Of a stretch of 5,492 bases of DNA, positions 1 to 5,492 are shown in pieces (position 1 is the stretch's first letter; every line of letters begins with the position of its first letter). Source of the DNA: Chloroflexota bacterium (GTDB taxonomy: Bacteria; Chloroflexota; Limnocylindria; Limnocylindrales; CSP1-4); NCBI GenBank assembly GCA_017860675.1, contig JAGDMV010000177.1, positions 1 to 5,492 of the forward strand, written 5' to 3'. The position numbers were made by a program, and so were the translations under genes. The notes beneath the pieces are model-generated. The model did no database searches and was not told the origin of the DNA. It saw nothing but the letters and a program-made list of their open reading frames with translations.

Positions 1-653
1 CCCATCGGGTAGGCGGCGATCACCAGCGCCGGCAGGATCATGTGCGAGAGGCCCGAGAGGAGCAGGTCGACGTTCCCGGCCAGGAGCGAGTCGACGATCA
101 CCATGTGGGTGACGGTCGACGCCTGGGCCACCTCGTTGAGGTCCTGGTCCCAGCGCCCGGCGACCGGGAGCCAGTCGAGCTTCGTGGCAAGGACGAGCTG
201 GAGGACGAGCGCGTACCAGAAGACGGGGATGGCGACCAGCACCGAGGAGGTGAGCCCGGCCAGCCAGTCGGGCGGCTTCCCCTTCCAGCGGGCCGCCATC
301 ACCCCGAGCGGGATGCCGACCAGCCCGGCGAGCAGCATGGCGAAGACGACCAGCTCGAACGAGGTCATGAACCGGCCGAGGACGTCCTCCAGCACCGGCT
401 GACGGGTGCGGATCGAGACCCCCCAGTTCAGGGTGACGAGGTCGGCCAGGTAGCGGACTGCCTGCTCGGGCAGGGGCTTGTCCAGGCCGAGCATCTCGCG
501 GACGCGGGCGAGCTCCTCCAGGCTGGCCCGCGGCCCTGCCCAGGTGGCAGCCGCGTCACCCGGCAGGAGCCGGCTGATGACGAAGGCGAGGAGCCCGATG
601 CCGAGCGCGACGGCCAGCGACTGGAGTCCGCGTCGGGCGAGGATCCGGCGCAT
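1..653 (-). CDS. ABC transporter permease, DppB/OppB type (3' end outside window)
   Basis: Inner-membrane permease subunit of a peptide/nickel/opine-type (Dpp/Opp) ABC importer; it should form the channel with a DppC-like partner. The 217 visible residues begin MRRILARRGLQSLAVALGIG, a basic N-terminus running into the first membrane helix (about residues 11-30). Then come the family's PGD motif at 31-33 with a periplasmic segment, the LNWGVS stretch at 75-80 (family form GDxGxS), PVLEDVLGRF near 86-95, and further hydrophobic helices at about 100-120 and 135-155 including AIPVFWYALVL. The usual length is near 310-330 residues, so roughly 100 residues, including the EAA loop that contacts the ATPase, lie left of the window. 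It starts 72 bases after the substrate-binding gene. No other in-frame start fits, and no good ribosome binding site precedes the ATG, so expression may be lower than that of the upstream lipoprotein. The substrate cannot be read from the sequence. Confidence 0.93.
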   Translation of the reverse strand, partial: MRRILARRGLQSLAVALGIGLLAFVISRLLPGDAAATWAGPRASLEELARVREMLGLDKPLPEQAVRYLADLVTLNWGVSIRTRQPVLEDVLGRFMTSFELVVFAMLLAGLVGIPLGVMAARWKGKPPDWLAGLTSSVLVAIPVFWYALVLQLVLATKLDWLPVAGRWDQDLNEVAQASTVTHMVIVDSLLAGNVDLLLSGLSHMILPALVIAAYPM

Positions 654-725
654 CGTCGCTGGCCGTCGTGGCGCGTGGCAGGAACAGTGCCGGCGGGCGT
701 GGCGGCCCGGGCGGCGGGCTGGGAC

Positions 726-2426
726 CTACTCCTTGGGCGTCAGGTCGTAGGCGAAGACGACCCCGGCGTAGGCCGGGTTGTCGACGAAGCCGCCGACCGA
801 GGCCTGGAGGACGCGCTGGTAGTTCTGCACGTAGGGCACGACCACGACCGCGTCGTCGATGAGGGTCTGCTGCATCTTCACGTACTCGGCCTCGGCCGCC
901 GCGCGGTCCGTCGCGGTCAGCGCCTGGATCCCGTCGATCTGGGCGTCGAGCGCCGGGTTCGAGTAGTAGGCCAGGTTGAAGTTGGGGCTCTCCTCGGTGC
1001 GGAAGAGGGAGATGAACCAGCTGAACGGGTCGGCGTAGTCGGGCCACCAGTACATGAGGAAGACGTCCTGGCGCTTGGCCGGGTCGGTCGACTTGGCCTT
1101 GTCCCACTGGGTCTCCCACTGGAGGGCCTGGACGTCGAGGGTGATGTTCAGCTCGGCCAGCTTGGACTTGAGGCTGGTCGTCACCAGCTGCTCGTCGGTG
1201 TCGCCGGCGAGGTAGGTCGCGGTGATCGTGAGCGGCTTGCCGCCGGGGCCGTAGCCGCTCTGGGCCAGGAGCGCCTTCGCCCCCTCGAGGTCGAGGCCGG
1301 TGCCGGTCAGCGCGTCGCTGTAGCCGATGAGGCCCTGGGGGATCACGCCCTTGGCCCCCACGACCGAGCCGGCCAGGGCGGCCACGATGCCGTCGGTGTC
1401 GACCGCCTTGGCGACGGCCTTGCGGACGTTCGGATCGGCCAGCGGCCCGGACGCGGTGTTGAGCAGGACGACGAGGTTCTGGAACGAAGGCGTCTCGACC
1501 ACCTGGAGATTCGGGTCGGTCCGCAGGCTCTCGATCAGCTGGGGGGTCAGGCGATCGAAGTACGAGAGCTCGCCCGACTGCAGCAGCTGGGCGGCCGTGG
1601 TGACCTCCGTCACGACCCGGAACACGACCTTGGTGTAGTGGCTGCCGTCCCAGCCGCCCCAGTACCCGTCGTACTTGTCGAGCGTCATCTCGAACTCGTC
1701 GCCCTTCGTCCAGCTCGAGATCGCGTACGGGCCGGTGCCGGCGTCCTTGCCGCTGTTGAACCAGGCGACGAGGTCCTCCTCGCTCGCGCCCGCCCCGGCG
1801 GCCTGGGTGTCGTAGATGTAGGCCGCGTAGTTGGCCGAGGCGATGAGGTCGAGCGGCGCCGGGTAGTCGAGGGTGAAGACGAGCGTCTGGGCGTCGGGGG
1901 TCTCGATCGACTTGACCCCGCTCCAGATGTAGCCGGCTCCCTTGCCGAGCGTCTTCGTCCGCTCGATCGCCGCCTTGGCCGCGGCGGCGTCCATGGCCCG
2001 GCCGGTGTGGAAGGTGACGCCGGGCCGGAGGGTGAAGGTCCATGTCATGCCATCCGGGCTGACCGTCCAGGCCGTGGCCAGGCCGGGCTGCAGCGTCTTG
2101 GTGACCGCGTCGTAGCGGGTGAGGGTCTCGTAGGCGAGGTGGCTCGCGACGACCTCGTTCGAGTAGCTGGTGGCCGGGTCGAGATCCCTGGGCACGATCT
2201 CGGAGTGGCTGCCGAGCGTGATGGTGGCGGACACCGGCGCCGTCGGGGCGGCGGTGGCTGGCTCCGTCGGGGCGGTCGACGCCGGCGCAGCCGACCCGCT
2301 GGCCGGGGCGCCGGACGGAGCCGCGGGCGAGGCGGCGCTCGTGCAGGCCGCGAAGACGAGCATGGCGATCGCCGCGAGCGCCGCCAGCCGGACCGGGGTC
2401 GATGTCTGTCGCCTGTGGTCGTCCAT
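726..2426 (-). CDS. ABC transporter substrate-binding lipoprotein, SBP family 5 (DppA/OppA type)
   Basis: Extracytoplasmic solute receptor of the adjacent Dpp-type importer, 566 residues, a normal family size. Residues 1-28 are a lipoprotein signal peptide: basic HRR near the start, hydrophobic core at 14-26, and lipobox VFAAC with the anchor Cys at 28. Residues 29-66 are a Ser/Ala/Pro/Thr-rich tether. The family 5 fold follows, with hallmarks LAYETLTRYD (97-106), the WTFTLRPGVTFHTG signature (129-142), TGPY (231-234), the LLNTASGPLADPNVRKA stretch (321-337), and YWWPDYADPFSWF (459-471). I chose the ATG at 2426 because an AGGAGGAGG stretch sits 6 bases upstream and it gives a clean signal peptide. 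An in-frame ATG at 2459 overlaps the previous gene's stop as ATGA, but would add 11 residues rich in Arg. Family 5 proteins bind oligopeptides, nickel, opines, sugars or other small solutes. The catabolic neighbours suggest a small nitrogenous compound, which is inference. Confidence 0.95.
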   Translation of the reverse strand: MDDHRRQTSTPVRLAALAAIAMLVFAACTSAASPAAPSGAPASGSAAPASTAPTEPATAAPTAPVSATITLGSHSEIVPRDLDPATSYSNEVVASHLAYETLTRYDAVTKTLQPGLATAWTVSPDGMTWTFTLRPGVTFHTGRAMDAAAAKAAIERTKTLGKGAGYIWSGVKSIETPDAQTLVFTLDYPAPLDLIASANYAAYIYDTQAAGAGASEEDLVAWFNSGKDAGTGPYAISSWTKGDEFEMTLDKYDGYWGGWDGSHYTKVVFRVVTEVTTAAQLLQSGELSYFDRLTPQLIESLRTDPNLQVVETPSFQNLVVLLNTASGPLADPNVRKAVAKAVDTDGIVAALAGSVVGAKGVIPQGLIGYSDALTGTGLDLEGAKALLAQSGYGPGGKPLTITATYLAGDTDEQLVTTSLKSKLAELNITLDVQALQWETQWDKAKSTDPAKRQDVFLMYWWPDYADPFSWFISLFRTEESPNFNLAYYSNPALDAQIDGIQALTATDRAAAEAEYVKMQQTLIDDAVVVVPYVQNYQRVLQASVGGFVDNPAYAGVVFAYDLTPKE

Positions 2427-2432
2427 TCGAGA

Positions 2433-2441
2433 CCTCCTCCT
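2433..2441 (-). promoter_or_regulatory. Strong ribosome binding site that fixes the lipoprotein start
   Basis: On the minus strand AGGAGGAGG ends 6 bases before the ATG at 2426. It lies downstream of the alternative ATG at 2459, so it supports the shorter lipoprotein. It also implies strong translation of the binding protein, usually the most abundant component of such importers. Confidence 0.8.
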
Positions 2442-2455
2442 CGTCTGTGTGCGGA

Positions 2456-3574
2456 TCATACAGGCGGGATTTCGCCGTCCAAGGGGATGGCTGCTGCGAA
2501 TTCCGCGTCCTGGCCGCCTTCGGGCTCCGCCCGGCCGACGCGCTCCCACCAGGCGAAGCCGGCCGGCAGCGCGGCCGCTGCCCGCCCGGCGGCCCGGGCC
2601 GGACGGGCGCGGCGGATCGGCGCCGCCGGGTGCCCGAGCAGGACGAAGAGCTCGGGCTCGATCGCCGCCGGCAGGTCCAGGACCACCCTTGCGGCCGCGT
2701 GGCTGAACGAGGTGACCGGGCACGCGCCGAGCCCGAGGGCCTGGGCGGCGACGAGCATGTTCATGGTCAGCGTGCCGACGTCGATCATCGTCGTCGCGTC
2801 GTGCTCGAGCTGGATCAGCGCAGCCGCGGCCTGGCCCGCGTCGGTGCAGACGACGACCACCACCGGCGGCGAGCTGAACATCCCGGGCGTCACCGCCCGC
2901 AACCTGGCAATGGTCACCGGGTCGCGCACGATGAGCAGCGGGTGGACGCGCCGGCCTCCTCCGCTGGTGGCCCAGCGTCCGGCCTCGAGGACCAGGCGCA
3001 GCGCCTCGTACGCGACCTGGCGGGAGTCGAACTCACGGGTGACGCGCCGGCTGCGGATGGTCTCCAGCACGACCTCGGCCGGGGCGGGCGGCGGCTGACC
3101 GAGCGTCTCTGCCGCCGTGGGGATCCCGATCCCGGGCGCGGGCGCCTGCGCGGCCGCCAGCGCGGCCGCCGGCGCACCGCGCGACACCTCGGCGCTCACC
3201 GGGCGGCCCGCGAGGCGCTCGGCGATCCGCCGGCTCAAGCCGCGCAGGAACTCGAGGTACTGCTCGCGGTCGAGCGTCGAGCCTCCCTTGCCCGCCTCGA
3301 GGTCAGCCAGGAACGAGGCCAGGAACTCCCGGTCCTGCCCGCTGGAGCAAGGCAGCATCGAGGCGGCCAGCCGGCTGGCCGCGTCGACGAGGCGGAACGT
3401 CCCGTAGTCCCACGGCTCGGTCAGGCACAGCTCGGCCGAGGTGACGAGGTGGGCCAGCAGGGCGAAGGCGTCCGGCTCGGCGACGACGAGCGGCTCGTCG
3501 CCACGCTCGAGGGGCTCCGCGTCCGTCCCGCCGGACCCGGCCGTGCTGTCCTGCGCCCCGCGCTGCCCCTGCAT
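2456..3574 (-). CDS. Nitroreductase-family FMN protein with N-terminal helical (DUF6092-like) domain
   Basis: A 372-residue protein in two parts. Residues about 33-125 are a compact, probably all-helical domain (AFALLAHLVTSAELCLTEPW, then YGTFRLVDAASRLAASM and REFLASFLADLEAGK), which from memory resembles the small actinobacterial family DUF6092; that name is tentative. An Ala/Pro-rich linker spans about 131-167. From about 168 to 348 is a nitroreductase domain: VLETIRSRRVTREFDS (169-184) is the FMN-phosphate-binding Arg cluster that opens this fold, LEAGRWATSGGGRRVHPLLIV is the next element, and GLGACPVTSF (281-290) with the ELFVLLGHP strand (308-316) are typical of its C-terminal half. Nitroreductases are cytoplasmic FMN enzymes using NAD(P)H to reduce nitro groups, quinones, enoates or other conjugated substrates; they usually have 170-250 residues, so this one is long. 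It starts 2 bases after the previous stop, with GGAAGG 9 bases before its ATG, so translation is probably coupled. The natural substrate is unknown. Confidence 0.9.
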   Translation of the reverse strand: MQGQRGAQDSTAGSGGTDAEPLERGDEPLVVAEPDAFALLAHLVTSAELCLTEPWDYGTFRLVDAASRLAASMLPCSSGQDREFLASFLADLEAGKGGSTLDREQYLEFLRGLSRRIAERLAGRPVSAEVSRGAPAAALAAAQAPAPGIGIPTAAETLGQPPPAPAEVVLETIRSRRVTREFDSRQVAYEALRLVLEAGRWATSGGGRRVHPLLIVRDPVTIARLRAVTPGMFSSPPVVVVVCTDAGQAAAALIQLEHDATTMIDVGTLTMNMLVAAQALGLGACPVTSFSHAAARVVLDLPAAIEPELFVLLGHPAAPIRRARPARAAGRAAAALPAGFAWWERVGRAEPEGGQDAEFAAAIPLDGEIPPV

Positions 3575-3576
3575 CG

Positions 3577-4410
3577 TCAGTAGCCTTCCACGCCCATCTC
3601 CCGGCACAGGCGGACGAGCGCGGGATGCACGTAGCGGCCCGCGTCCTCGATCTGCTCGTCGTCCAGCCAGACGGACGGTCCCAGCACGACACCGTCGCTG
3701 TGGATCGGCGAGCCGAGCTCCGTCGCCCCGATCCCGAACTGCATGCAGCCGAAGACCCGCTCGTCCTCGAGGATCCGCCCGCTCGGCCGCCGGACGCCGG
3801 GGTTGAAGCCGTAGCAGGCGTGGTCCATCAGCATCGCCGCCGGGTGGCCGAAGCCCCGCAGCCAGCGGTCGTAGATGGCAGCCTCGGCGCCTCCCTCGAC
3901 GCGCGTCACGTAGCCCGCCTCGATCGTCAGCCGCACCGGCGAGCGGACGAGGCCGATCTCGTCCGGCGGCCAGATCGCCCCGTCGAAGACGAGGACGCCC
4001 TCGAACGACTCGCGGAAGGCCATCGGGCCCGTCTGGCCGCCGAGCATCTGCGCGTAGCCGCCGGTCTTCTCCTCCTCCCAGAACGGGTCGCCCCGCTTGT
4101 CCACCGTCAGGACCCGGGCCATCTCCTCCATCGGCCCGTACGGTACTCGCCCGATCGTCCGCACCATCATGTCGACGTCCATCGCCGTCAGGCAGACGTA
4201 GACGCAGCCGTTGGCCACGGCCGCGCGGTAGGCCGGGCTGTAGAGCTGGTAGGCGACGGCGAAGTCGAACCAGACGTCGGCGCCGAGCACGGCCCGGGCC
4301 AACGGGCGCGGCGGCTCGGCCATCGGCTCGGGCAGGGTCGAGTAGGTGACCAGGGTCGGCACCCCGCCGACGGCCTGCACGGCAGCCGCCGTCGCCCGGG
4401 CGGCCCGCAT
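3577..4410 (-). CDS. NicX-like / aminopeptidase T (M29)-fold metalloprotein, 5' end probably damaged
   Basis: The 277 residues belong to the superfamily shared by M29 aminopeptidases and NicX, the Fe(II) 2,5-dihydroxypyridine 5,6-dioxygenase. Visible blocks are RAARATAAAVQAVGGVPTLV (2-21), ADVWFDF (44-50), EGVLVFDGAIWPPD (137-150), a strand pair RLTIEAGYVTRVEGG (160-174), DHACYGFNP (196-204), GCMQFGIG (221-228) and IHSDGVVLGPSVWLDD (236-251). As I recall the families, M29 peptidases use Glu six residues before Asn of the GxNP motif and a His in GTxHxxxG. Here these are His197 and Gln224, and His237-x-Asp239 is kept, which matches the three iron ligands of NicX. A cytoplasmic ring-cleaving oxygenase or hydrolase is therefore likelier than a peptidase. 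The family usually has some 330 or more residues and begins with an extra strand-helix unit, absent here. The ATG at 4410 lacks a ribosome binding site and a TAG in this frame lies at 4487-4485, so the true start was probably at 4462 in another frame. Confidence 0.85.
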   Translation of the reverse strand: MRAARATAAAVQAVGGVPTLVTYSTLPEPMAEPPRPLARAVLGADVWFDFAVAYQLYSPAYRAAVANGCVYVCLTAMDVDMMVRTIGRVPYGPMEEMARVLTVDKRGDPFWEEEKTGGYAQMLGGQTGPMAFRESFEGVLVFDGAIWPPDEIGLVRSPVRLTIEAGYVTRVEGGAEAAIYDRWLRGFGHPAAMLMDHACYGFNPGVRRPSGRILEDERVFGCMQFGIGATELGSPIHSDGVVLGPSVWLDDEQIEDAGRYVHPALVRLCREMGVEGY

Positions 4411-4462
4411 GCTCGAAGGCGTAGTAGTCGTCCCGGCTCTCGTTGCCGATCGTGCCTGCCAT
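4411..4462 (-). pseudogene. Orphaned 5' end of the NicX-like gene
   Basis: An ATG at 4462 begins the peptide MAGTIGNESRDDYYAFEH, which looks like a normal N-terminus but is one base out of frame with the NicX-like protein starting at 4410. No other gene explains this start. The simplest reading is that an internal stretch of the original gene, including the first strand-helix unit of the domain, is missing between the two parts and its loss also shifted the frame. The word TCGAG at the join could be the footprint of a deletion between short repeats, but this is speculative. Without a frame change the frame from this ATG stays open, through the shadow of the NicX-like gene and the nitroreductase, down to 2456; that is a chance effect of high GC. 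Confidence 0.5.
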
Positions 4463-4467
4463 GGCGG

Positions 4468-4473
4468 CCTCCT
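4468..4473 (-). promoter_or_regulatory. Perfect AGGAGG ribosome binding site in front of the ATG at 4462
   Basis: The minus strand reads AGGAGG, then CCGCC, then ATG (4462-4460): an ideal sequence at ideal spacing, 38 bases after the stop of the DUF917 gene. It shows where translation of the second gene once began or still begins, and it points into the wrong frame for the recognisable protein. Confidence 0.75.
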
Positions 4474-4509
4474 GCGCCCGGTCTGCTACCCGCGCCCACG
4501 TCCGGCGTC

Positions 4510-5193
4510 TCAGATCCGGTCGAGGATCTCTTCGATCGGGCGGTAGTCGATGTCGAAACCGAAGTAGCGCGGCCCGGCGCAGCCCAGCCCGCGCTCGGTG
4601 CGGAAGGCGTCGAGGCCGCGGATGCCGACCGCGGCGACCTCGTCGCCGGCGTCGATCAGGGTGTTCGTGTAGCCCTCGCCGGTCTTCGGGTCGGCCAGCA
4701 CGACGAGATCGGGGCTGCAGACCCAGGGGGCCCCGTCGAGCCAGCTGACGTGGTTCTCGTTCTTGAACCAGACCTCCAGGCGGTGGCCGGCGAAGCGGCC
4801 GCTGCCCTCCACCGTCGTGGTCCCGAACATGTAGCCGTCGCGGTCCTCCCAGTCCTTCTTCGCCACCCGGCCGGTGAAGAGCAGGTGGCCGCCGGTCGCC
4901 TCCATTGCCGCCGCGATCGGGTCGGCACCGGTCTCGCAGGCCTGCCGGATCGCCCGCCCCAGCGCCAGGCTGCGGGTGAGCGTCCCGGGCACGACGATCT
5001 CCTTCATCTCGCTCGCCGGGAGGAGGGTGGCGGCCTGGTAGCAGTGGCCGAAGGCGGCCACGCTCAGCATCTTGCCGATCCGCTCGAGCATGAAGGGGTT
5101 CTGCGGCTCGACGAGGATGACCGTGTCGCCCCACTGGTCCACGCTCGCCAGCGGGTGGCTCGTCTTGCCGAAGAGGTACGGCGTTCCCTGCAT
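4510..5193 (-). CDS. DUF917 (S-methyl-thiohydantoin desulfurase-like) protein, C-terminal part of a frameshifted gene
   Basis: The 227 residues from the first ATG hold most of a DUF917 protein; homology extends upstream in frame to about 5241 (ITCVDGDYAGRAIPDE), so this ATG is not the real start. Family landmarks are GTLTRSLALGRAI (70-82), GGHLLFTGRVAKKDW (101-115) followed by DGYMFGTTTVEG, the VWFKNENHVSW strand (141-151), PDLVVLADPKTGEG (161-174) and the C-terminal GPRYFGFDIDYRP (207-219). DUF917 proteins are often encoded beside hydantoinase/oxoprolinase-type genes, and from memory one branch acts as an S-methyl-thiohydantoin desulfurase in ergothioneine breakdown; a cytoplasmic role on a cyclic urea or amide is likely, but the exact reaction here is unknown. 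It ends 47 bases before the next gene's probable original start. The upstream half is in another frame. The reading frame here is clean, which suggests a recent lesion or a sequence error. Confidence 0.85.
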   Translation of the reverse strand: MQGTPYLFGKTSHPLASVDQWGDTVILVEPQNPFMLERIGKMLSVAAFGHCYQAATLLPASEMKEIVVPGTLTRSLALGRAIRQACETGADPIAAAMEATGGHLLFTGRVAKKDWEDRDGYMFGTTTVEGSGRFAGHRLEVWFKNENHVSWLDGAPWVCSPDLVVLADPKTGEGYTNTLIDAGDEVAAVGIRGLDAFRTERGLGCAGPRYFGFDIDYRPIEEILDRI

Positions 5194-5492
5194 CTCGTCG
5201 GGGATCGCCCGGCCGGCGTAGTCGCCGTCGACACAGGTGATAGCTGGGCGGCGGTGACGAGCGGCGCCGGCGTGTTGCCTGCGCCGAGCTCGGAGGCGAC
5301 GATCACGGTGATCGGCCTGCCGCTGAAGGAGGCCAGCTCCCGGACCGCCTGGGCCATGGCGCGGTCGCCCATCCGGTCGACCAGCCCGAGCGCCTCGATC
5401 GCCCGGTCCGTCTCAGGGCCGGTCGGCGCGATCGAGCCCATCCCGTAGGCGGTGCAGGTCCAGGCGTCGTCGGGGATGTCGGCCAGGTCCGT
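5064..5492 (-). CDS. DUF917 protein, N-terminal part (5' end outside window, 3' end after the frameshift)
   Basis: This frame enters from the right edge without a start (TDLADIPDDAWTCTAYGMGS) and shows DUF917 N-terminal sequence down to about 5244: an alternating strand-helix region, then TVIVASELGAGNTPAPLVTA, whose ELGxGNTPxPL pattern is typical of the family. The next expected words, LGIxxVDGDxxGRAxPE, are found in the other frame from about 5241. After the junction this frame continues as unrelated Ser/Thr/Arg-rich sequence to a TGA at 5066-5064. The real gene therefore covers 4510 to beyond 5492. DUF917 proteins usually have about 350-370 residues; roughly 325 are visible over the two parts, so only a few tens lie outside, including the expected glycine-rich N-terminus. 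A start at the ATG at 5441 is possible on paper, but homology-like sequence continues upstream of it. Confidence 0.75.
   Translation of the reverse strand, partial: TDLADIPDDAWTCTAYGMGSIAPTGPETDRAIEALGLVDRMGDRAMAQAVRELASFSGRPITVIVASELGAGNTPAPLVTAAQLSPVSTATTPAGRSPTRCRERRTSSARRATRWRAWTSGATRSSSSSRRTPSCSSGSARC
5236..5246 (-). other. Frameshift junction inside the DUF917 gene
   Basis: The minus strand reads CAGCTATCACC. The left frame gives Gln-Leu from CAG CTA; the right frame gives Ile-Thr from ATC ACC and continues into Cys-Val-Asp-Gly-Asp. Family members have Leu-Gly-Ile here, so about 4 bases (or 1 base if the Gly is absent) appear to be missing between CT and ATC. There is no slippery heptamer or homopolymer to suggest programmed frameshifting. 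Confidence 0.7.

Noticed and set aside
705..719. Possible intrinsic terminator after the lipoprotein gene
   Set aside because: The stem has only 5 pairs and no T-run follows it, so termination is not supported.
556..2043. A 495-residue minus-strand open frame inside the lipoprotein gene
   Set aside because: It is an alternative frame of the binding protein, rich in Arg/Pro/Gly with no domain pattern, while the other frame shows clear SBP family 5 motifs.
42..3098. A 1018-residue open frame on the plus strand
   Set aside because: It lies antisense to the well-supported nitroreductase, lipoprotein and permease genes. The composition (Gly/Arg/Asp/Val-rich, no recognisable domain) is what a stop-poor shadow frame gives in high-GC DNA.
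2456..5134. An 892-residue minus-strand frame as one large fusion protein
   Set aside because: Only the last 372 residues are real protein sequence (nitroreductase). The preceding part is an Arg/Pro-rich shadow of the DUF917 and NicX-like genes.
5236..5246. Programmed ribosomal frameshifting in the DUF917 gene
   Set aside because: There is no slippery heptamer, homopolymer or evident downstream stimulatory structure, and DUF917 genes are normally uninterrupted; a deletion or sequence error is simpler.
3625..5448. A 607-residue open frame on the plus strand
   Set aside because: It is antisense to the DUF917 and NicX-like genes and shows no domain or credible start context, so it is treated as a shadow frame.
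1..5492. CRISPR arrays, tRNA/rRNA genes, insertion sequences, long direct or inverted repeats
   Set aside because: None were seen on reading. The repetitive look of 2220-2340 is the Ser/Ala/Pro/Thr-coding linker of the lipoprotein, not a DNA repeat element.

Overview
The window is a high-GC (roughly 70%) bacterial segment in which all recognisable genes lie on the minus strand, head to tail, and probably form part of one operon read from right to left. The substrate-binding lipoprotein has a long Ser/Ala/Pro/Thr linker after the lipid-anchor Cys. That, with the overall base composition and the gene mix (DUF917, M29/NicX-like protein, nitroreductase, Dpp-type transporter), suggests Chloroflexota. 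A high-GC actinobacterium is the main alternative. No taxonomic marker is present.

Layout in transcription order: (1) positions 5492 to 4510 hold a DUF917 (S-methyl-thiohydantoin desulfurase-like) gene. It runs off the right edge and is split by a frameshift near 5236-5246. (2) 4410 to 3577 is an aminopeptidase-T (M29)-fold protein whose visible metal ligands match the ring-cleaving dioxygenase NicX rather than a peptidase. Its 5' end looks damaged: a near-perfect ribosome binding site and ATG at 4462 are in the wrong frame and the first part of the domain is missing. (3) 3574 to 2456 is a two-part protein, a small helical domain joined to an FMN nitroreductase. (4) 2426 to 726 is a family 5 substrate-binding lipoprotein. 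(5) 653 to the left edge is a DppB-type permease, cut by the window.

Gene spacing is tight (2, 29, 47 and 72 bases) and no promoter or convincing terminator lies inside, so the operon start is expected to the right of the window and the remaining transporter genes to the left. Taken together, the set reads as uptake of a small solute by a Dpp-type ABC transporter, followed by cytoplasmic metal- and flavin-dependent breakdown, plausibly of a nitrogen heterocycle such as a hydantoin-, pyridine- or pyrimidine-type ring. That substrate assignment is inference.

The unusual points are the NicX-type active site in a protein normally labelled aminopeptidase, the fused nitroreductase, and two separate reading-frame lesions in the two first genes while the last three look intact. 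The lesions are either early decay of the catabolic half of the operon or assembly errors in a metagenomic contig.
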